Notes under the pieces: generated by a model
Database searches by the model: none
Told to the model about the DNA's origin: nothing
The model's input: the letters and a program-made list of their open reading frames with translations, nothing else
Shown here: piece by piece, positions 26,213 to 34,976 of the stretch
How the letters are laid out: each line of letters opens with the position of its first letter
Numbering within the stretch: the first letter of the stretch is position 1
Translations under genes and position numbers: made by a program
Source of the DNA: Chloroflexota bacterium
Lineage (GTDB): Bacteria > Chloroflexota > Anaerolineae > Aggregatilineales > Phototrophicaceae
DNA length: 64,000 nucleotides
Assembly: GCA_028875245.1 (NCBI GenBank)
Contig: JAPPEU010000039.1
Coordinates: forward strand, 1-64,000
Direction: 5' to 3'

Positions 26213-27478
26213 ATGCTTGTTGATGAAGCCAGGATCTTCGTGGCGAGCGGCAAGGGCGGCGACGGCATGGTGTCATTTCGCCGCGAAAAGTATGTGCCGC
26301 GCGGCGGTCCTTCAGGCGGCGCCGGCGGGCGCGGCGGCGATGTCTTGCTCAAGGCGGACGCCAACCTCAATACGCTCTTCTTCTTCCGCAAGCGCGGTCA
26401 CTTCAAAGCCAAAGCCGGTGGCAAGGGTGGATCGAGCAATAAGACTGGCGCCGACGCCGACGGGCTGGTCGTATTCGTACCGCCCGGAACAGTCGTGCGC
26501 GACGCTGAAACCGGCGGGCTTATCGCCGACCTGGTAAAAGCTGATGACGAGGTGATTGTGGTGCGGGGCGGGCGCGGCGGCCGGGGCAACGTTCACTTCA
26601 AGACTGCCGCCAATCAAGCGCCGCGCATGGCGGAAAAGGGCGAGCCGGGCGTTGAACGCTGGCTTACGCTGGAGTTGAAAATGATCGCCGATGTGGCGCT
26701 CGTGGGCCTGCCCAACGCGGGGAAATCCACGCTGCTCTCGGTAGTAAGCAATGCAAAACCCAAAATCGCCGATTATCCCTTCACGACCCTCGAGCCCAAT
26801 CTGGGCACTGTCGTATACGACAATAAAGACCTGGTCTTCGCCGATGTGCCCGGTTTGATTGAAGGCGCGCATCTCGGCGTTGGTCTCGGCCATGCCTTCC
26901 TGCGCCATGTGCAGCGCACCGACATCATCGTGCATATTCTGGATGGCTCGGCGGCGGACCCGCTGGCCGATTACAATCAGATCCGGACTGAATTGGCGCT
27001 TTACGACGCCAACCTGGCTGAGCGGCCGGAGATTGTGGCCGTAAACAAAATTGATCTGCCAGAAGCCCGCGAGTATTGGGCGCTGTTAAAAGAGAGCTTG
27101 CTCGAGCGGGACATCGCGGATCCGCTCGCAATATCGGCCTTGACGCGCGAAAATGTGGAGCGATTGATCCAGCGCGTGTTTGAACAAGCTGACAATCTTC
27201 CGCAGCGCGAAGCCTCGACCGATGATGCGGCGCCTGTCTATGAGCTGGACGACGACGGGCTGCCCTTTGAGCTCGTGGTGGAAGACGGCGTCTATTTCGT
27301 GAGTGGCGACCGCATCGAGCGCGCCGCTGCGATGACTTATTGGGACTATGACGAAGCGGTGCTGCGCTTTCACAAGACCTTGGAAACGCTTGGCGTCGTT
27401 GCCGCGCTGGCCAAAGCTGGTGTAAAGCCGGGCGATACAGTTTACGTTGGCGACTTTGAGTTGGAGTGGTCCGATTGA
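26213..27478 (+). CDS. obg: GTPase Obg/CgtA
   Basis: 421 residues from ATG 26213; GTG 26198 in frame would add five residues but the family start is LVDEARIFVASGKGGDG. The glycine-rich Obg domain (about 1-155, e.g. GGPSGGAGGRGGDV) precedes the G domain with G1 GLPNAGKS (about 164-171), switch TTLEPNLGTV, G3 DVPGLIEGAH and G4 NKID. The C-terminal OCT domain (FELVVEDGVYFVSGDRIERAAAM) is also present. Obg acts in 50S subunit assembly and the stringent/growth response. nadD begins at its stop codon. Confidence 0.95.
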   Translation: MLVDEARIFVASGKGGDGMVSFRREKYVPRGGPSGGAGGRGGDVLLKADANLNTLFFFRKRGHFKAKAGGKGGSSNKTGADADGLVVFVPPGTVVRDAETGGLIADLVKADDEVIVVRGGRGGRGNVHFKTAANQAPRMAEKGEPGVERWLTLELKMIADVALVGLPNAGKSTLLSVVSNAKPKIADYPFTTLEPNLGTVVYDNKDLVFADVPGLIEGAHLGVGLGHAFLRHVQRTDIIVHILDGSAADPLADYNQIRTELALYDANLAERPEIVAVNKIDLPEAREYWALLKESLLERDIADPLAISALTRENVERLIQRVFEQADNLPQREASTDDAAPVYELDDDGLPFELVVEDGVYFVSGDRIERAAAMTYWDYDEAVLRFHKTLETLGVVAALAKAGVKPGDTVYVGDFELEWSD

Positions 27479-28083
27479 GCAAGCAGCGAATCGGAATCTT
27501 GGGCGGCGGCTTCGACCCGCCCCAGATGGGACATTTGATCCTGGCGGAATACAGCCGCGAGAGCTTATGTATGGACCACATTCTGTTCGTTCCAGTAGCC
27601 GACCATCCGGTGAAGAAAGGCGAAGTAAGGCTGCCTTTTCATCATCGGCTGGCGATGCTGGAGCTCGCCATCGCAGACAATCCGCGCTTCAGCATCTCGC
27701 GCGTCGACGTCGATCGCCGCGGTCCGCACTACTCCGCCGATACGGTAAAAATCATTCGCGCGCAATATCCGCAGGCCGAGCTGTATTTCGTAATGGGCGG
27801 CGACAATCTGCGGTCGCTGCCAACCTGGGAGCGCGCGCAGCAACTCTACGATTGCTGTCGGCTTGCGGTCATGAAGCGGGCTGATGAAGACATCAGCGCC
27901 GATATGCACGATGATATATTGCCCAACCTGTCGAAACATGTCGATATCGTCGATGTGCCCATGCTCAGCGTTTGGCTGTCCTCCACTTTTGTGGTTAGTC
28001 GCCTGCGGAAAAACCTCAGTGTACGCTATTTGGTGCCAGACAAGGTGCTGGAATACATTGCAGCCCACAAGCTGTATCGCTAA
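27475..28083 (+). CDS. nadD: Nicotinate-nucleotide adenylyltransferase
   Basis: About 202 residues from TTG 27475, which overlaps the obg stop (TTGA), the likely coupled start; GTG 27466 is an alternative. Motifs are GILGGGFDPPQMGHLILAE (the nucleotidyl-transferase GGxFxPxxxGH/H site), MGGDNLRSLPTW, and the C-terminal SSTFVVSRLRKN segment, the ISSTxIR equivalent. It adenylates nicotinate mononucleotide in NAD synthesis. The obg-nadD linkage is widely conserved. The last Arg codon is followed by TAA, with the next gene 6 nt on. Confidence 0.92.
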   Translation: MSKQRIGILGGGFDPPQMGHLILAEYSRESLCMDHILFVPVADHPVKKGEVRLPFHHRLAMLELAIADNPRFSISRVDVDRRGPHYSADTVKIIRAQYPQAELYFVMGGDNLRSLPTWERAQQLYDCCRLAVMKRADEDISADMHDDILPNLSKHVDIVDVPMLSVWLSSTFVVSRLRKNLSVRYLVPDKVLEYIAAHKLYR

Positions 28084-28089
28084 AGCGCC

Positions 28090-29814
28090 ATGAAGACATC
28101 GATTTGCCATGCCTGCTTGCTCGTTCTTTTTTTCGCCGTCTTGGCTTGGGCGGGCGCCCAGGCGCCTACGCCGATCCCCACGCTCGCGGCGCCAACTCTC
28201 GTCCCCGTTATCAGTGATGACGACGGCCCGTCCAATACCCTGCCAAGCGAATCCGCTGTGGACGAAATCATCGCCACAGGCCTGTTCAAAGTGGGTGTGC
28301 TTTACAACGAAGCGCCCTACAGCGAGTACACGCTGCAGGGAGAATTGCGCGGCTTCGACATTGACCTGATGCGCTTGATCGCCGAGAAATGGGGCGAAGA
28401 AATCGAGTTCCTGCAAGTCACCCGCGAGAACGCGCATGACCAGTTGAATCGCGGTCTCATCCATGCTGTCGTAGCTGCCTTCCCGCGTTATCGCGACCTT
28501 GATGCGCAGCTCGAATTCAGCCAGACCTATTATGAAGGTCGACAGGCGATGATGGTGCGGGCTGACAGCGTTTATGGAACCTTAAGCGAATTGAGCAGCC
28601 AGCCAATCGGCTATGTTATCGGGACGCGAACGGAAAAGGCGCTGAGCTTGTGGGGCGCGCGGCTCGACGCGAGCTTGAATCTGAAATACTATCTGACCTT
28701 GGATCGCGCCTTCTCCGCTTTGACTCGCGGCGAGATTGAAGGCCTCGTCGCCGAAGAGCAGAAGCTGCTGAATGTTTCGGGAGATTACGCCGACCGCGTC
28801 AGGATCCTCGCCGAAGCAGTAGCGCGGGAGCCGCGCGCAGTCGCTGTCCGGCGGGGTGATATCGCCATGCGCCAGCTTCTAAGCCAGAGCATTCAATCCC
28901 TTGCAAAGGATAACGCCCTGCAGACGCTGCGCCGCGAGTATTTCCCGGAAGCCGAGTATCCGGAAGGTGCCGTCCCGCTCTGGGATGGCATAGGCGAGTC
29001 GCTAAGCCCGGCGCAGTATGCCGGCGCGCTAAGGCATCCCGCTCGATACATTGTGCCGCAAATGCAGCGCAGCGGCGTTCTGCGCGTCGGTGGCGTCGCC
29101 GACGACCAAAGCGGTCTGTCGTCGAGCCGGGCGCAGCTGACGGCGCTCAATCGCGCTGTCGTCAACGAATTGGGGCGGCGTTGGGCTGTATCGGTCGAAA
29201 TTGTCAGCAGCGGCGTCGATGAAGCAAGGCAATTGCTTGCGAATGGCGGCGTGGATATCGTTGCCGGCCTAACGCCTGATTGGCGCTTGGCGACCGCGTT
29301 GGATTTCTCCGTCCCCTATCTTCTGCATGGCGATAGGTTGATGGTCCCGGCACGCTCTCAAATTGGCGGCTTCAATGACTTGCGCGGGCGGATCATCGGC
29401 GTGATCACGGGCGACGCCGGGGCGCGGGATCGTGCGCAGGCCTGGGCCGACAGCATCAACGCTAGCGTTCGCTTCTTTCAAACGCGCGCAGACGGGGCGG
29501 CCCTAAACCTGCTCGAATTCAATAATGCGAATGCCATCTACGCGGACAGTTTGCAGCTTATCCCGCATTTGCAAGCCAGCCCCAGCGCCTTGCGTCTGAC
29601 GGAGCGCTGGTATAGCCGGTCTTACTTCAGTCTTGGCTTGCCTTACAATGACCTGGATTTTCGCCTCCTGGTGGATTACACATTACAAGAGCTGGCGCGC
29701 GATGGTACGCTCTGGGATTTGTCCGCGCCTTTCATCCTCTCGGACGAGCCGCCGAAATTTGAGATCATTCCCGGGGCCGCGGCCTTTGCCGGCATCAATC
29801 TGGCTGGTCCTTAG
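28090..29814 (+). CDS. Secreted protein with two tandem family-3 solute-binding domains
   Basis: 574 residues. A signal peptide (about 1-24, ending WAGAQA) and a Pro/Thr-rich linker precede domain 1 (about 58-290: FKVGVLYNEAPYSEY, LRGFDIDLMRLIAEKWG, FSQTYYEGRQAMM, ALTRGEIEGLVAE) and domain 2 (about 325-545: LRVGGVADDQSGLSS, LANGGVDIVAGLTPDW, LDFSVPYLLHGDRLMV, LRGRIIGVITGD, NDLDFRLLVDYTLQELARDGTLWDL). Both have the layout of amino-acid-binding proteins. No ABC permease or ATPase is adjacent and no kinase domain is attached, so it may be a stand-alone binder or a partner of a distant system. It lies 6 nt after nadD. Confidence 0.8.
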   Translation: MKTSICHACLLVLFFAVLAWAGAQAPTPIPTLAAPTLVPVISDDDGPSNTLPSESAVDEIIATGLFKVGVLYNEAPYSEYTLQGELRGFDIDLMRLIAEKWGEEIEFLQVTRENAHDQLNRGLIHAVVAAFPRYRDLDAQLEFSQTYYEGRQAMMVRADSVYGTLSELSSQPIGYVIGTRTEKALSLWGARLDASLNLKYYLTLDRAFSALTRGEIEGLVAEEQKLLNVSGDYADRVRILAEAVAREPRAVAVRRGDIAMRQLLSQSIQSLAKDNALQTLRREYFPEAEYPEGAVPLWDGIGESLSPAQYAGALRHPARYIVPQMQRSGVLRVGGVADDQSGLSSSRAQLTALNRAVVNELGRRWAVSVEIVSSGVDEARQLLANGGVDIVAGLTPDWRLATALDFSVPYLLHGDRLMVPARSQIGGFNDLRGRIIGVITGDAGARDRAQAWADSINASVRFFQTRADGAALNLLEFNNANAIYADSLQLIPHLQASPSALRLTERWYSRSYFSLGLPYNDLDFRLLVDYTLQELARDGTLWDLSAPFILSDEPPKFEIIPGAAAFAGINLAGP

Positions 29815-30724
29815 GCGGCTGCTGGCTGCGCAGCACGATCGTGACCCCCAGCACAAGAATGACGCTGCCAATCACCTGGGCGACTGTCGGAATCTCGGTG
29901 AATATCAGGAAAGCCCATATCGCGCTCAGGACGGGCACCGACTGCACGGTCATCGTCAACGTGGTGGGAGACATAAATCGCAGCACAAAATTCAGCGCGC
30001 CGTGGCCGATGATTTGCGCCAGGATCGCCAGCAGCAACACCCAAAGATAGCCGCGTAAATCGTATCCGATCAGCGATATGCCATTGAGCGCGATGATGAG
30101 CAGGGTCACAGCCGCGGCGGCGGAATTGACCAGCCAAATATAGGGGACGAAGGCAACATCGCCGCGTACTTTTCGACCGATGATGATGTAAAGGGCGGCC
30201 GAACAGGCGCTGATCACCGCCATCAAAATGCCCAGCCCTGGATTGCTGCCGGGGACCGCCGCTGGTGAACCCATAGTCGAGAAGGCGATCAAGACGCCGC
30301 CCAGCAGCGCCGTGAAAATCCCGAGCCATATTGCCTTGCCGAGGGACTGCTTGAGCAGCGTGACTTCAAAGAATGCGACCCAGATTGGGATGGTCGCGAT
30401 AAAGGCCTGGTTGATGAGCACGCTGATATGCTCCAGCGACGCCACCATCAGCACAATATTGACGCCGGACATGGCCCCCGCCACCAGAGCCAGCCAGCGG
30501 CTTCGGACGGGCATGACGGCAATTTCACGCGCGCCTTTGACCCAAATATAGGGCGCGAACATGACTGCGCCGGTGATCATGCGCCCGAAGGACACGAGCG
30601 CTGGCGGCATGTCGTATTCAAAGGCGTAACGAATGCAGATGGGACCGAAGGACCAGGCAAAGGCCGAGACCGCCACCAGAAGCCACAAGTGGGTTGTGCT
30701 GGGCGTTGACAGGTTAATCCGCAT
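29795..30724 (-). CDS. EamA/DMT-family transporter (first of a tandem pair)
   Basis: About 309 residues from ATG 30724 (MRINLSTPSTTHLWLL); the longer in-frame extension lies over the neighbouring gene and is not hydrophobic. About ten membrane helices are arranged as two EamA repeats (LLVAVSAFAWSFGPICIRYAF ... and GILMAVISACSAALYIIIGRKV ...). Such proteins export small metabolites such as amino acids; the substrate is unknown. It overlaps the end of the second DMT gene by 11 nt, so it is downstream of it in one operon, and overlaps the convergent solute-binding gene by 20 nt. Confidence 0.85.
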   Translation of the reverse strand: MRINLSTPSTTHLWLLVAVSAFAWSFGPICIRYAFEYDMPPALVSFGRMITGAVMFAPYIWVKGAREIAVMPVRSRWLALVAGAMSGVNIVLMVASLEHISVLINQAFIATIPIWVAFFEVTLLKQSLGKAIWLGIFTALLGGVLIAFSTMGSPAAVPGSNPGLGILMAVISACSAALYIIIGRKVRGDVAFVPYIWLVNSAAAAVTLLIIALNGISLIGYDLRGYLWVLLLAILAQIIGHGALNFVLRFMSPTTLTMTVQSVPVLSAIWAFLIFTEIPTVAQVIGSVILVLGVTIVLRSQQPPKDQPD

Positions 30725-31676
30725 CGCTGGACCCCGTGTTTGCGGCGCGGATTTCTCCGCGGCTGGCCAAGAGGACGCCCATGAAAATGACGATGCTGCC
30801 AGCGATCTGCTTGGCCGGCGGCAATTCCTGAAAGACAAACGCGGCCAGAATGGCGCTGCCGATCGGCTCCAGCTGCGAGAACATGCTGACCATCGCGGCG
30901 TGGAAATACTCCAGCAGATAATTCAGCGAAGAATGACCCAGAAGCTGAGGCACCAAGCCCATCGCCAGCAAGACCAGATAACCCTGCGGGCGGAAGCCGG
31001 CAAGCGGGGTCGAGGTGAAAACGATGACGATTAGGGCACAGATGGATGCGATCCCGTATACCAGCCAAACATAAGGTATCACGGCCAGCGTCGTCCGCAG
31101 TCTGCGCCCGATAAGCATGTAGACTGAGACGGTGAGCGCGCCGATCAAAGCCAGCAATCCACCGGTGAGCGTGTCGCTGACGCTTTCAATAGCCGGCGAC
31201 GCGCCAAGCGGTCCGTTGAGCGGGATGCCGATGATGACGCCGCCTGACAAGGCGACCAGCAGGCCCAGCACCACCAGGCGAGACAGGCGAATGCGCAAGA
31301 ATATGACTTCCAGAATGGCGACCCAGATGGGCCCGGTGGACACGATAACAACGCTGACCAGCACCGTCGTATATTGCAAGGATGTCACCCAGGCCGTGAA
31401 ATGAATCGCCAGGCACAGGCCGGCGAGGGCGACCAGCTTCAGCTCCACCCGCGTAAGTCTGCGGATTCGCGTTTGGTAACGGCGGAAGATAATCGGCGTC
31501 AAGGCTGCGGTGGCAATCAGAAGCCGCGCGCCGGCGATCAGCAGCGGCGGCATGTTTTCATCCAGCGCCAGCCGAATGAGGATGGCGGCCGACGAGGTGG
31601 CCACGATCGCAACGACGATGACCGCGTATGCCCTGATCGGTGTGGATTCGGCCCGGTGGGCGGTGTCTGATGGCAA
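30714..31676 (-). CDS. EamA/DMT-family transporter (second of a tandem pair)
   Basis: 320 residues from a TTG start with GGAGA (31684-31688 on the plus strand as TCTCC) 7 nt upstream. There are ten hydrophobic helices in two EamA repeats (AVIVVAIVATSSAAILIRLAL, GGLLALIGALTVSVYMLIGRRL). It is similar in length and pattern to the following gene, so the pair may be a duplication or form a heterodimer. The substrate is unknown. It ends with an AANTGSSDAD tail. Confidence 0.85.
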   Translation of the reverse strand: MPSDTAHRAESTPIRAYAVIVVAIVATSSAAILIRLALDENMPPLLIAGARLLIATAALTPIIFRRYQTRIRRLTRVELKLVALAGLCLAIHFTAWVTSLQYTTVLVSVVIVSTGPIWVAILEVIFLRIRLSRLVVLGLLVALSGGVIIGIPLNGPLGASPAIESVSDTLTGGLLALIGALTVSVYMLIGRRLRTTLAVIPYVWLVYGIASICALIVIVFTSTPLAGFRPQGYLVLLAMGLVPQLLGHSSLNYLLEYFHAAMVSMFSQLEPIGSAILAAFVFQELPPAKQIAGSIVIFMGVLLASRGEIRAANTGSSDAD

Positions 31677-31930
31677 AAAACGATCTCCGGTTGACGAATG
31701 CCACTATTCATGGGAATCGCGTAAATTGCAAGCCAGAACTAACAGAGCGGCGAATGGCGGCCGCGCGCAACCTGCCGCAAATGGTCTATGAAATTCTGCT
31801 TCGCCTGAGTACAATTTGATGTGAACTCCCGTTTCGCGGATCCTTCGAGGTTGCGTCGTCGCGCTTCGCGGCGTGTTAGATAGCGGGAGTAAGTCCGAAG
31901 TGTCCAAGTTTTTAAGGAGTGAGTTGAATC

Positions 31931-32536
31931 ATGGCTTTTGAATTACCGTCTCTTCCCTATGCAGAGGATGCGCTCGAACCGCACATTGACGCGCGCACGA
32001 TGGGCATCCACCACGGCAAGCATCATGCCGCCTATACGAGCAATCTCAATGCGGCAATCGAAGGCACATCGCTGGATGGCATGAGCATCGAGGCCATCTT
32101 GGCTGACCTCAGTGCCGTGCCCGAGAACATCCGCACGGCTGTGCGCAACAATGGCGGCGGCTACGCCAATCACAACCTGTTCTGGCAAATCATGGGCCCG
32201 AATGGCGGCGGCGAACCGAGCGGCGCCCTGGCTGACGCGATCAACAGCGCCTTCGGGAGCTTTGGCGAATTCCAGTCGGCTTTTTCCGCGGCGGCCGCTA
32301 CCCGTTTCGGCTCCGGCTGGGCATGGCTGGTGACCGATGGCGGCGCGGTCAGCGTGACATCGACGCCGAATCAGGATACGCCGGTGATGGATGGCGGCAA
32401 CCCGATCCTCGGCATTGATGTTTGGGAACACGCCTATTATCTGAATTACCAGAATCGGCGCCCGGACTACATCGCCGCATTCTTCAACGTGATCAATTGG
32501 GACAAGGTCGCTGAACTTTACGCTGCCGCTGGTTAG
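31931..32536 (+). CDS. sodA: Superoxide dismutase (Mn-type), cytoplasmic
   Basis: 201 residues with a strong AAGGAG ribosome binding site. Metal ligands by alignment are His27, His81, Asp163 and His167 ([12 protein letters not shown]). The Gly in [13 protein letters not shown] and the Gln in TPNQDTP are the residues usually seen in Mn- rather than Fe-enzymes; this is a family rule, not a measurement. It has no signal peptide. It converts superoxide to peroxide and oxygen. A close paralog with an export signal follows 87 nt downstream. Confidence 0.93.
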   Translation: MAFELPSLPYAEDALEPHIDARTMGIHHGKHHAAYTSNLNAAIEGTSLDGMSIEAILADLSAVPENIRTAVRNNGGGYANHNLFWQIMGPNGGGEPSGALADAINSAFGSFGEFQSAFSAAAATRFGSGWAWLVTDGGAVSVTSTPNQDTPVMDGGNPILGIDVWEHAYYLNYQNRRPDYIAAFFNVINWDKVAELYAAAG

Positions 32537-32623
32537 CCCGCTCACTATTGCTGACCCGGCGGGCTCCGAGCGCGCTGGGTTCCCAATCATAAGCTGTCCA
32601 TAAGTTGGAGAGAGATCGAGCCC

Positions 32624-33328
32624 ATGAACGACCAAACCGGAGTGAGTCGGCGCGATGTCTTGAAGTTGGCCGGGGGCGCAGTGCTCGGCGCGGCCGTTTC
32701 TGGCGTATCGCTGGCCGATGATTGGCAGTTCAAGCTGCCTGAGTTGCCTTACGCCGAGGATGCGCTCGAACCCTATATTGACGCGCGCACAATGGGTATC
32801 CATCACGGGGCCCATCACGCTGGTTATACCAACAAGCTGAACGCGGCTATCGAAGGGACTGACTTGGCCGGCAAGTCGATTGAAGACATTCTGGGCAATC
32901 TGGATGCGGCGCCGGAAGACATCCGCAGGGCTGTCCGAAACAACGGCGGCGGCTTCGCAAACCACAGCCTGTTCTGGCAGATCATGAGCCCCGACGGCGG
33001 CGGCGAACCCGAAGGCGATCTGGCGGCCGCCATAAGCCGCGATTTCGGCGGTTTCGCTGATTTCAAGGCGATGTTTTCCGCGGCGGCGGGGAGCGTCTTC
33101 GGGTCCGGCTGGGCCTGGCTGGTGGCGGACGGTGGCGCGCTGAGCGTCAGCAAGACGCCGAATCAGGATACCCCGCTGATGGAAGGGGGGACGCCGATCC
33201 TGGGTATTGATGTCTGGGAGCATGCCTACTACCTCCATTATCAGAACCGGCGCGCTGATTACATCGACGCGTTTTTCAATGTGATCAACTGGCAGCGAGT
33301 CGGCGAGTTGTACGTGGCCTCTCGCTAA
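32624..33328 (+). CDS. Superoxide dismutase (Mn-type) with Tat signal, exported
   Basis: 234 residues. The N-terminus [18 protein letters not shown] has a twin-arginine motif (SRRDVLK) followed by a hydrophobic segment, so the enzyme is probably folded with its metal in the cytoplasm and exported by Tat. From residue 34 it aligns without gaps to the preceding SOD. Ligands His60, His114, Asp196 and His200 are kept, as are the Mn-type residues ([20 protein letters not shown]). A terminator follows at 33416-33442. The pair looks like a tandem duplication with one copy retargeted. Confidence 0.9.
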   Translation: MNDQTGVSRRDVLKLAGGAVLGAAVSGVSLADDWQFKLPELPYAEDALEPYIDARTMGIHHGAHHAGYTNKLNAAIEGTDLAGKSIEDILGNLDAAPEDIRRAVRNNGGGFANHSLFWQIMSPDGGGEPEGDLAAAISRDFGGFADFKAMFSAAAGSVFGSGWAWLVADGGALSVSKTPNQDTPLMEGGTPILGIDVWEHAYYLHYQNRRADYIDAFFNVINWQRVGELYVASR

Positions 33329-33398
33329 CCCCATCCCCCGGCCCCTTGCCCCAGCAAGCTAAGGAAGGGGAGCGCAGGGGCGGGCTTGCGGAAAATCG

Positions 33399-33427
33399 TT
33401 CTCAAGCATTTCAAAGGGCGCTACAAT
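33399..33427 (+). promoter_or_regulatory. Possible promoter of the lyase gene, overlapping a terminator
   Basis: TTCTCA (33399-33404), 17 bp spacer, TACAAT (33422-33427). The -10 box lies within the hairpin of the terminator at 33416-33442. Confidence 0.4.
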
Positions 33428-33442
33428 GTTAGCGCTCTTTTT
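33416..33442 (+). terminator. Rho-independent terminator after the SOD pair
   Basis: An 8 bp stem GGGCGCTA/TAGCGCTC with one G-T pair encloses loop CAATGT and is followed directly by TTTTT (33438-33442). Confidence 0.7.
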
Positions 33443-33492
33443 GAATCTGTTGGCGCTGCCTATTGCTGCGCCGCCTGACAGGAGATGACCAC

Positions 33493-34893
33493 ATGACGGA
33501 ATATCGCGTCGAAATCGATTCGCTGGGCGAGGTGCGGGTGCCGAAAGAGGCGCTCTACGCGGCGCAGACGCAGCGCGCCCGCGAGAACTTCCCGATCACG
33601 GGCATGAAACCGCTGCCCGCTTTCATCTGGAGCATCACGCTGATCAAGCGGGCGGCGGCGGAAGTCAACATGGAGCTTGGCTTGCTGGACGAGCGACTGG
33701 CGCGGGCGATCATGCAGGCGGGCGATGAGATCCTCGCTGGGGAGCATCACGCGCATTTTGTGGTTGATCCCTTTCAGGCGGGCGCGGGCACCAGCCATAA
33801 CATGAACGCGAACGAAGTGATGGCGAATCGGGCGAATCAGCTACTCGGCTACGATATCGAGGCAAGCGACAAACCAGTCCATCCCAACGATCACGTCAAT
33901 ATGGCGCAATCGACCAATGACACGATTCCTACGGCGATTCGGCTGGGCATCTTGTGGCGGCTGGATGAGCTGCTGGCGACGCTGGCGCGCTTCGTCGAAG
34001 TCACTCGCGGCAAGGCGGAGGAATGGGACGATGTGGTCAAGACGGGGCGGACGCACTTGCAAGACGCGGTACCGATTCGTCTGGGGCAGGAAGTGGGGGC
34101 TTGGGCGACAGCAATAGAACGCGGCAGGGACAAGGTCAAGTTCGCGGCTGAAGGTTTGCGGCGGCTGGGCATCGGCGGCACGGCGGCCGGCACCGGTCTC
34201 AACGCGCATCCCGAATATCACGGGCGCATGGCGGCCAAGCTGACGGCGCTGACCGGCATCCAACTGTACGAGAGCGATGACCTATTCGAGTCCATGCAAT
34301 CGATGGGGGACGCGGTCTTTTTCAGCGCGGCGCTGCGCAACCTGGCGATGGATTTCACGCGGATCGCCAACGATGTACGCTTGCTCTCGGCGGGACCGAC
34401 CACCGGCATCGCCGAATTGACCCCGCCGACGGTGCAGCCGGGCTCGTCGATCATGCCGGGCAAGGTGAATCCGGTGCTGGCGGAGATGCTGAACATGGCG
34501 ATGTACCATGTGATCGGCAATGACACGACGGTGAACCTCTGCGGCGCGGCCGGGCAATTCGAGCTGAATGTGATGATGCCGGTCATCGCGCATAATCTAA
34601 ACGAGATGATGACGGTGATGATCGGCTCGGTGGGCGCGTTCACGGAGAAGCTGATGGTCGGGCTGGCGGTCAATCGCGAGCGGGCTGCGAGTTGGCTGGC
34701 GCGGAATCCGATTTTGGTGACGGCGCTGAATCCCATCATCGGTTACAACAACGGGGCGCGGGTGGCGAAGCGGGCGCTGGCGGAGGGCAAAAGCGTGCGC
34801 GAGGTGGTGCTGGAAATGGGCTTGATGAAGGCGGCCGAGTTGGACGCGGCGCTGGATGCTCACGCGATGACGGAGGGTGGGATCGCGGAGTAG
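33493..34893 (+). CDS. Fumarase/aspartase-superfamily lyase, probably aspartate ammonia-lyase
   Basis: 466 residues from ATG 33493, preceded by AGGAGATG; the longer frame starting at 33463 lacks support. The superfamily signature GSSIMPGKVNPV, the AQSTNDTIPTA segment and GRTHLQDA are clear. Class II fumarase (fumC) usually has SSND and a WQTGSGTQ segment. This protein has STND and FQAGAGTSHNMNANE, closer to aspartases, though the PGKVNP form occurs in both. It makes or uses fumarate. Substrate cannot be settled from sequence by eye, so no symbol is given. Confidence 0.8.
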   Translation: MTEYRVEIDSLGEVRVPKEALYAAQTQRARENFPITGMKPLPAFIWSITLIKRAAAEVNMELGLLDERLARAIMQAGDEILAGEHHAHFVVDPFQAGAGTSHNMNANEVMANRANQLLGYDIEASDKPVHPNDHVNMAQSTNDTIPTAIRLGILWRLDELLATLARFVEVTRGKAEEWDDVVKTGRTHLQDAVPIRLGQEVGAWATAIERGRDKVKFAAEGLRRLGIGGTAAGTGLNAHPEYHGRMAAKLTALTGIQLYESDDLFESMQSMGDAVFFSAALRNLAMDFTRIANDVRLLSAGPTTGIAELTPPTVQPGSSIMPGKVNPVLAEMLNMAMYHVIGNDTTVNLCGAAGQFELNVMMPVIAHNLNEMMTVMIGSVGAFTEKLMVGLAVNRERAASWLARNPILVTALNPIIGYNNGARVAKRALAEGKSVREVVLEMGLMKAAELDAALDAHAMTEGGIAE

Positions 34894-34910
34894 GGGGTGG
34901 CGCGTGCAAT

Positions 34911-34938
34911 TTGTCGCGTACGCTAAGCCTGATAAAAT
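34911..34938 (+). promoter_or_regulatory. Possible promoter of the restriction-modification unit
   Basis: TTGTCG (34911-34916), 16 bp spacer, TAAAAT (34933-34938), about 39 nt before the methyltransferase ATG. Confidence 0.4.
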
Positions 34939-34976
34939 AGAAGCTATAAACAGGACAACGCTAAAATGTCTCTCCG

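Noticed and set aside
32535..32565. Inverted repeat AGCCCGC/GCGGGCT after the first SOD as a terminator
   Set aside because: A 17 nt loop and no T-tract; more likely chance or a weak processing site.
31943..33334. A 463-residue frame on the minus strand across both SOD genes
   Set aside because: It shows an apparent internal repeat only because it is antisense to two duplicated genes.
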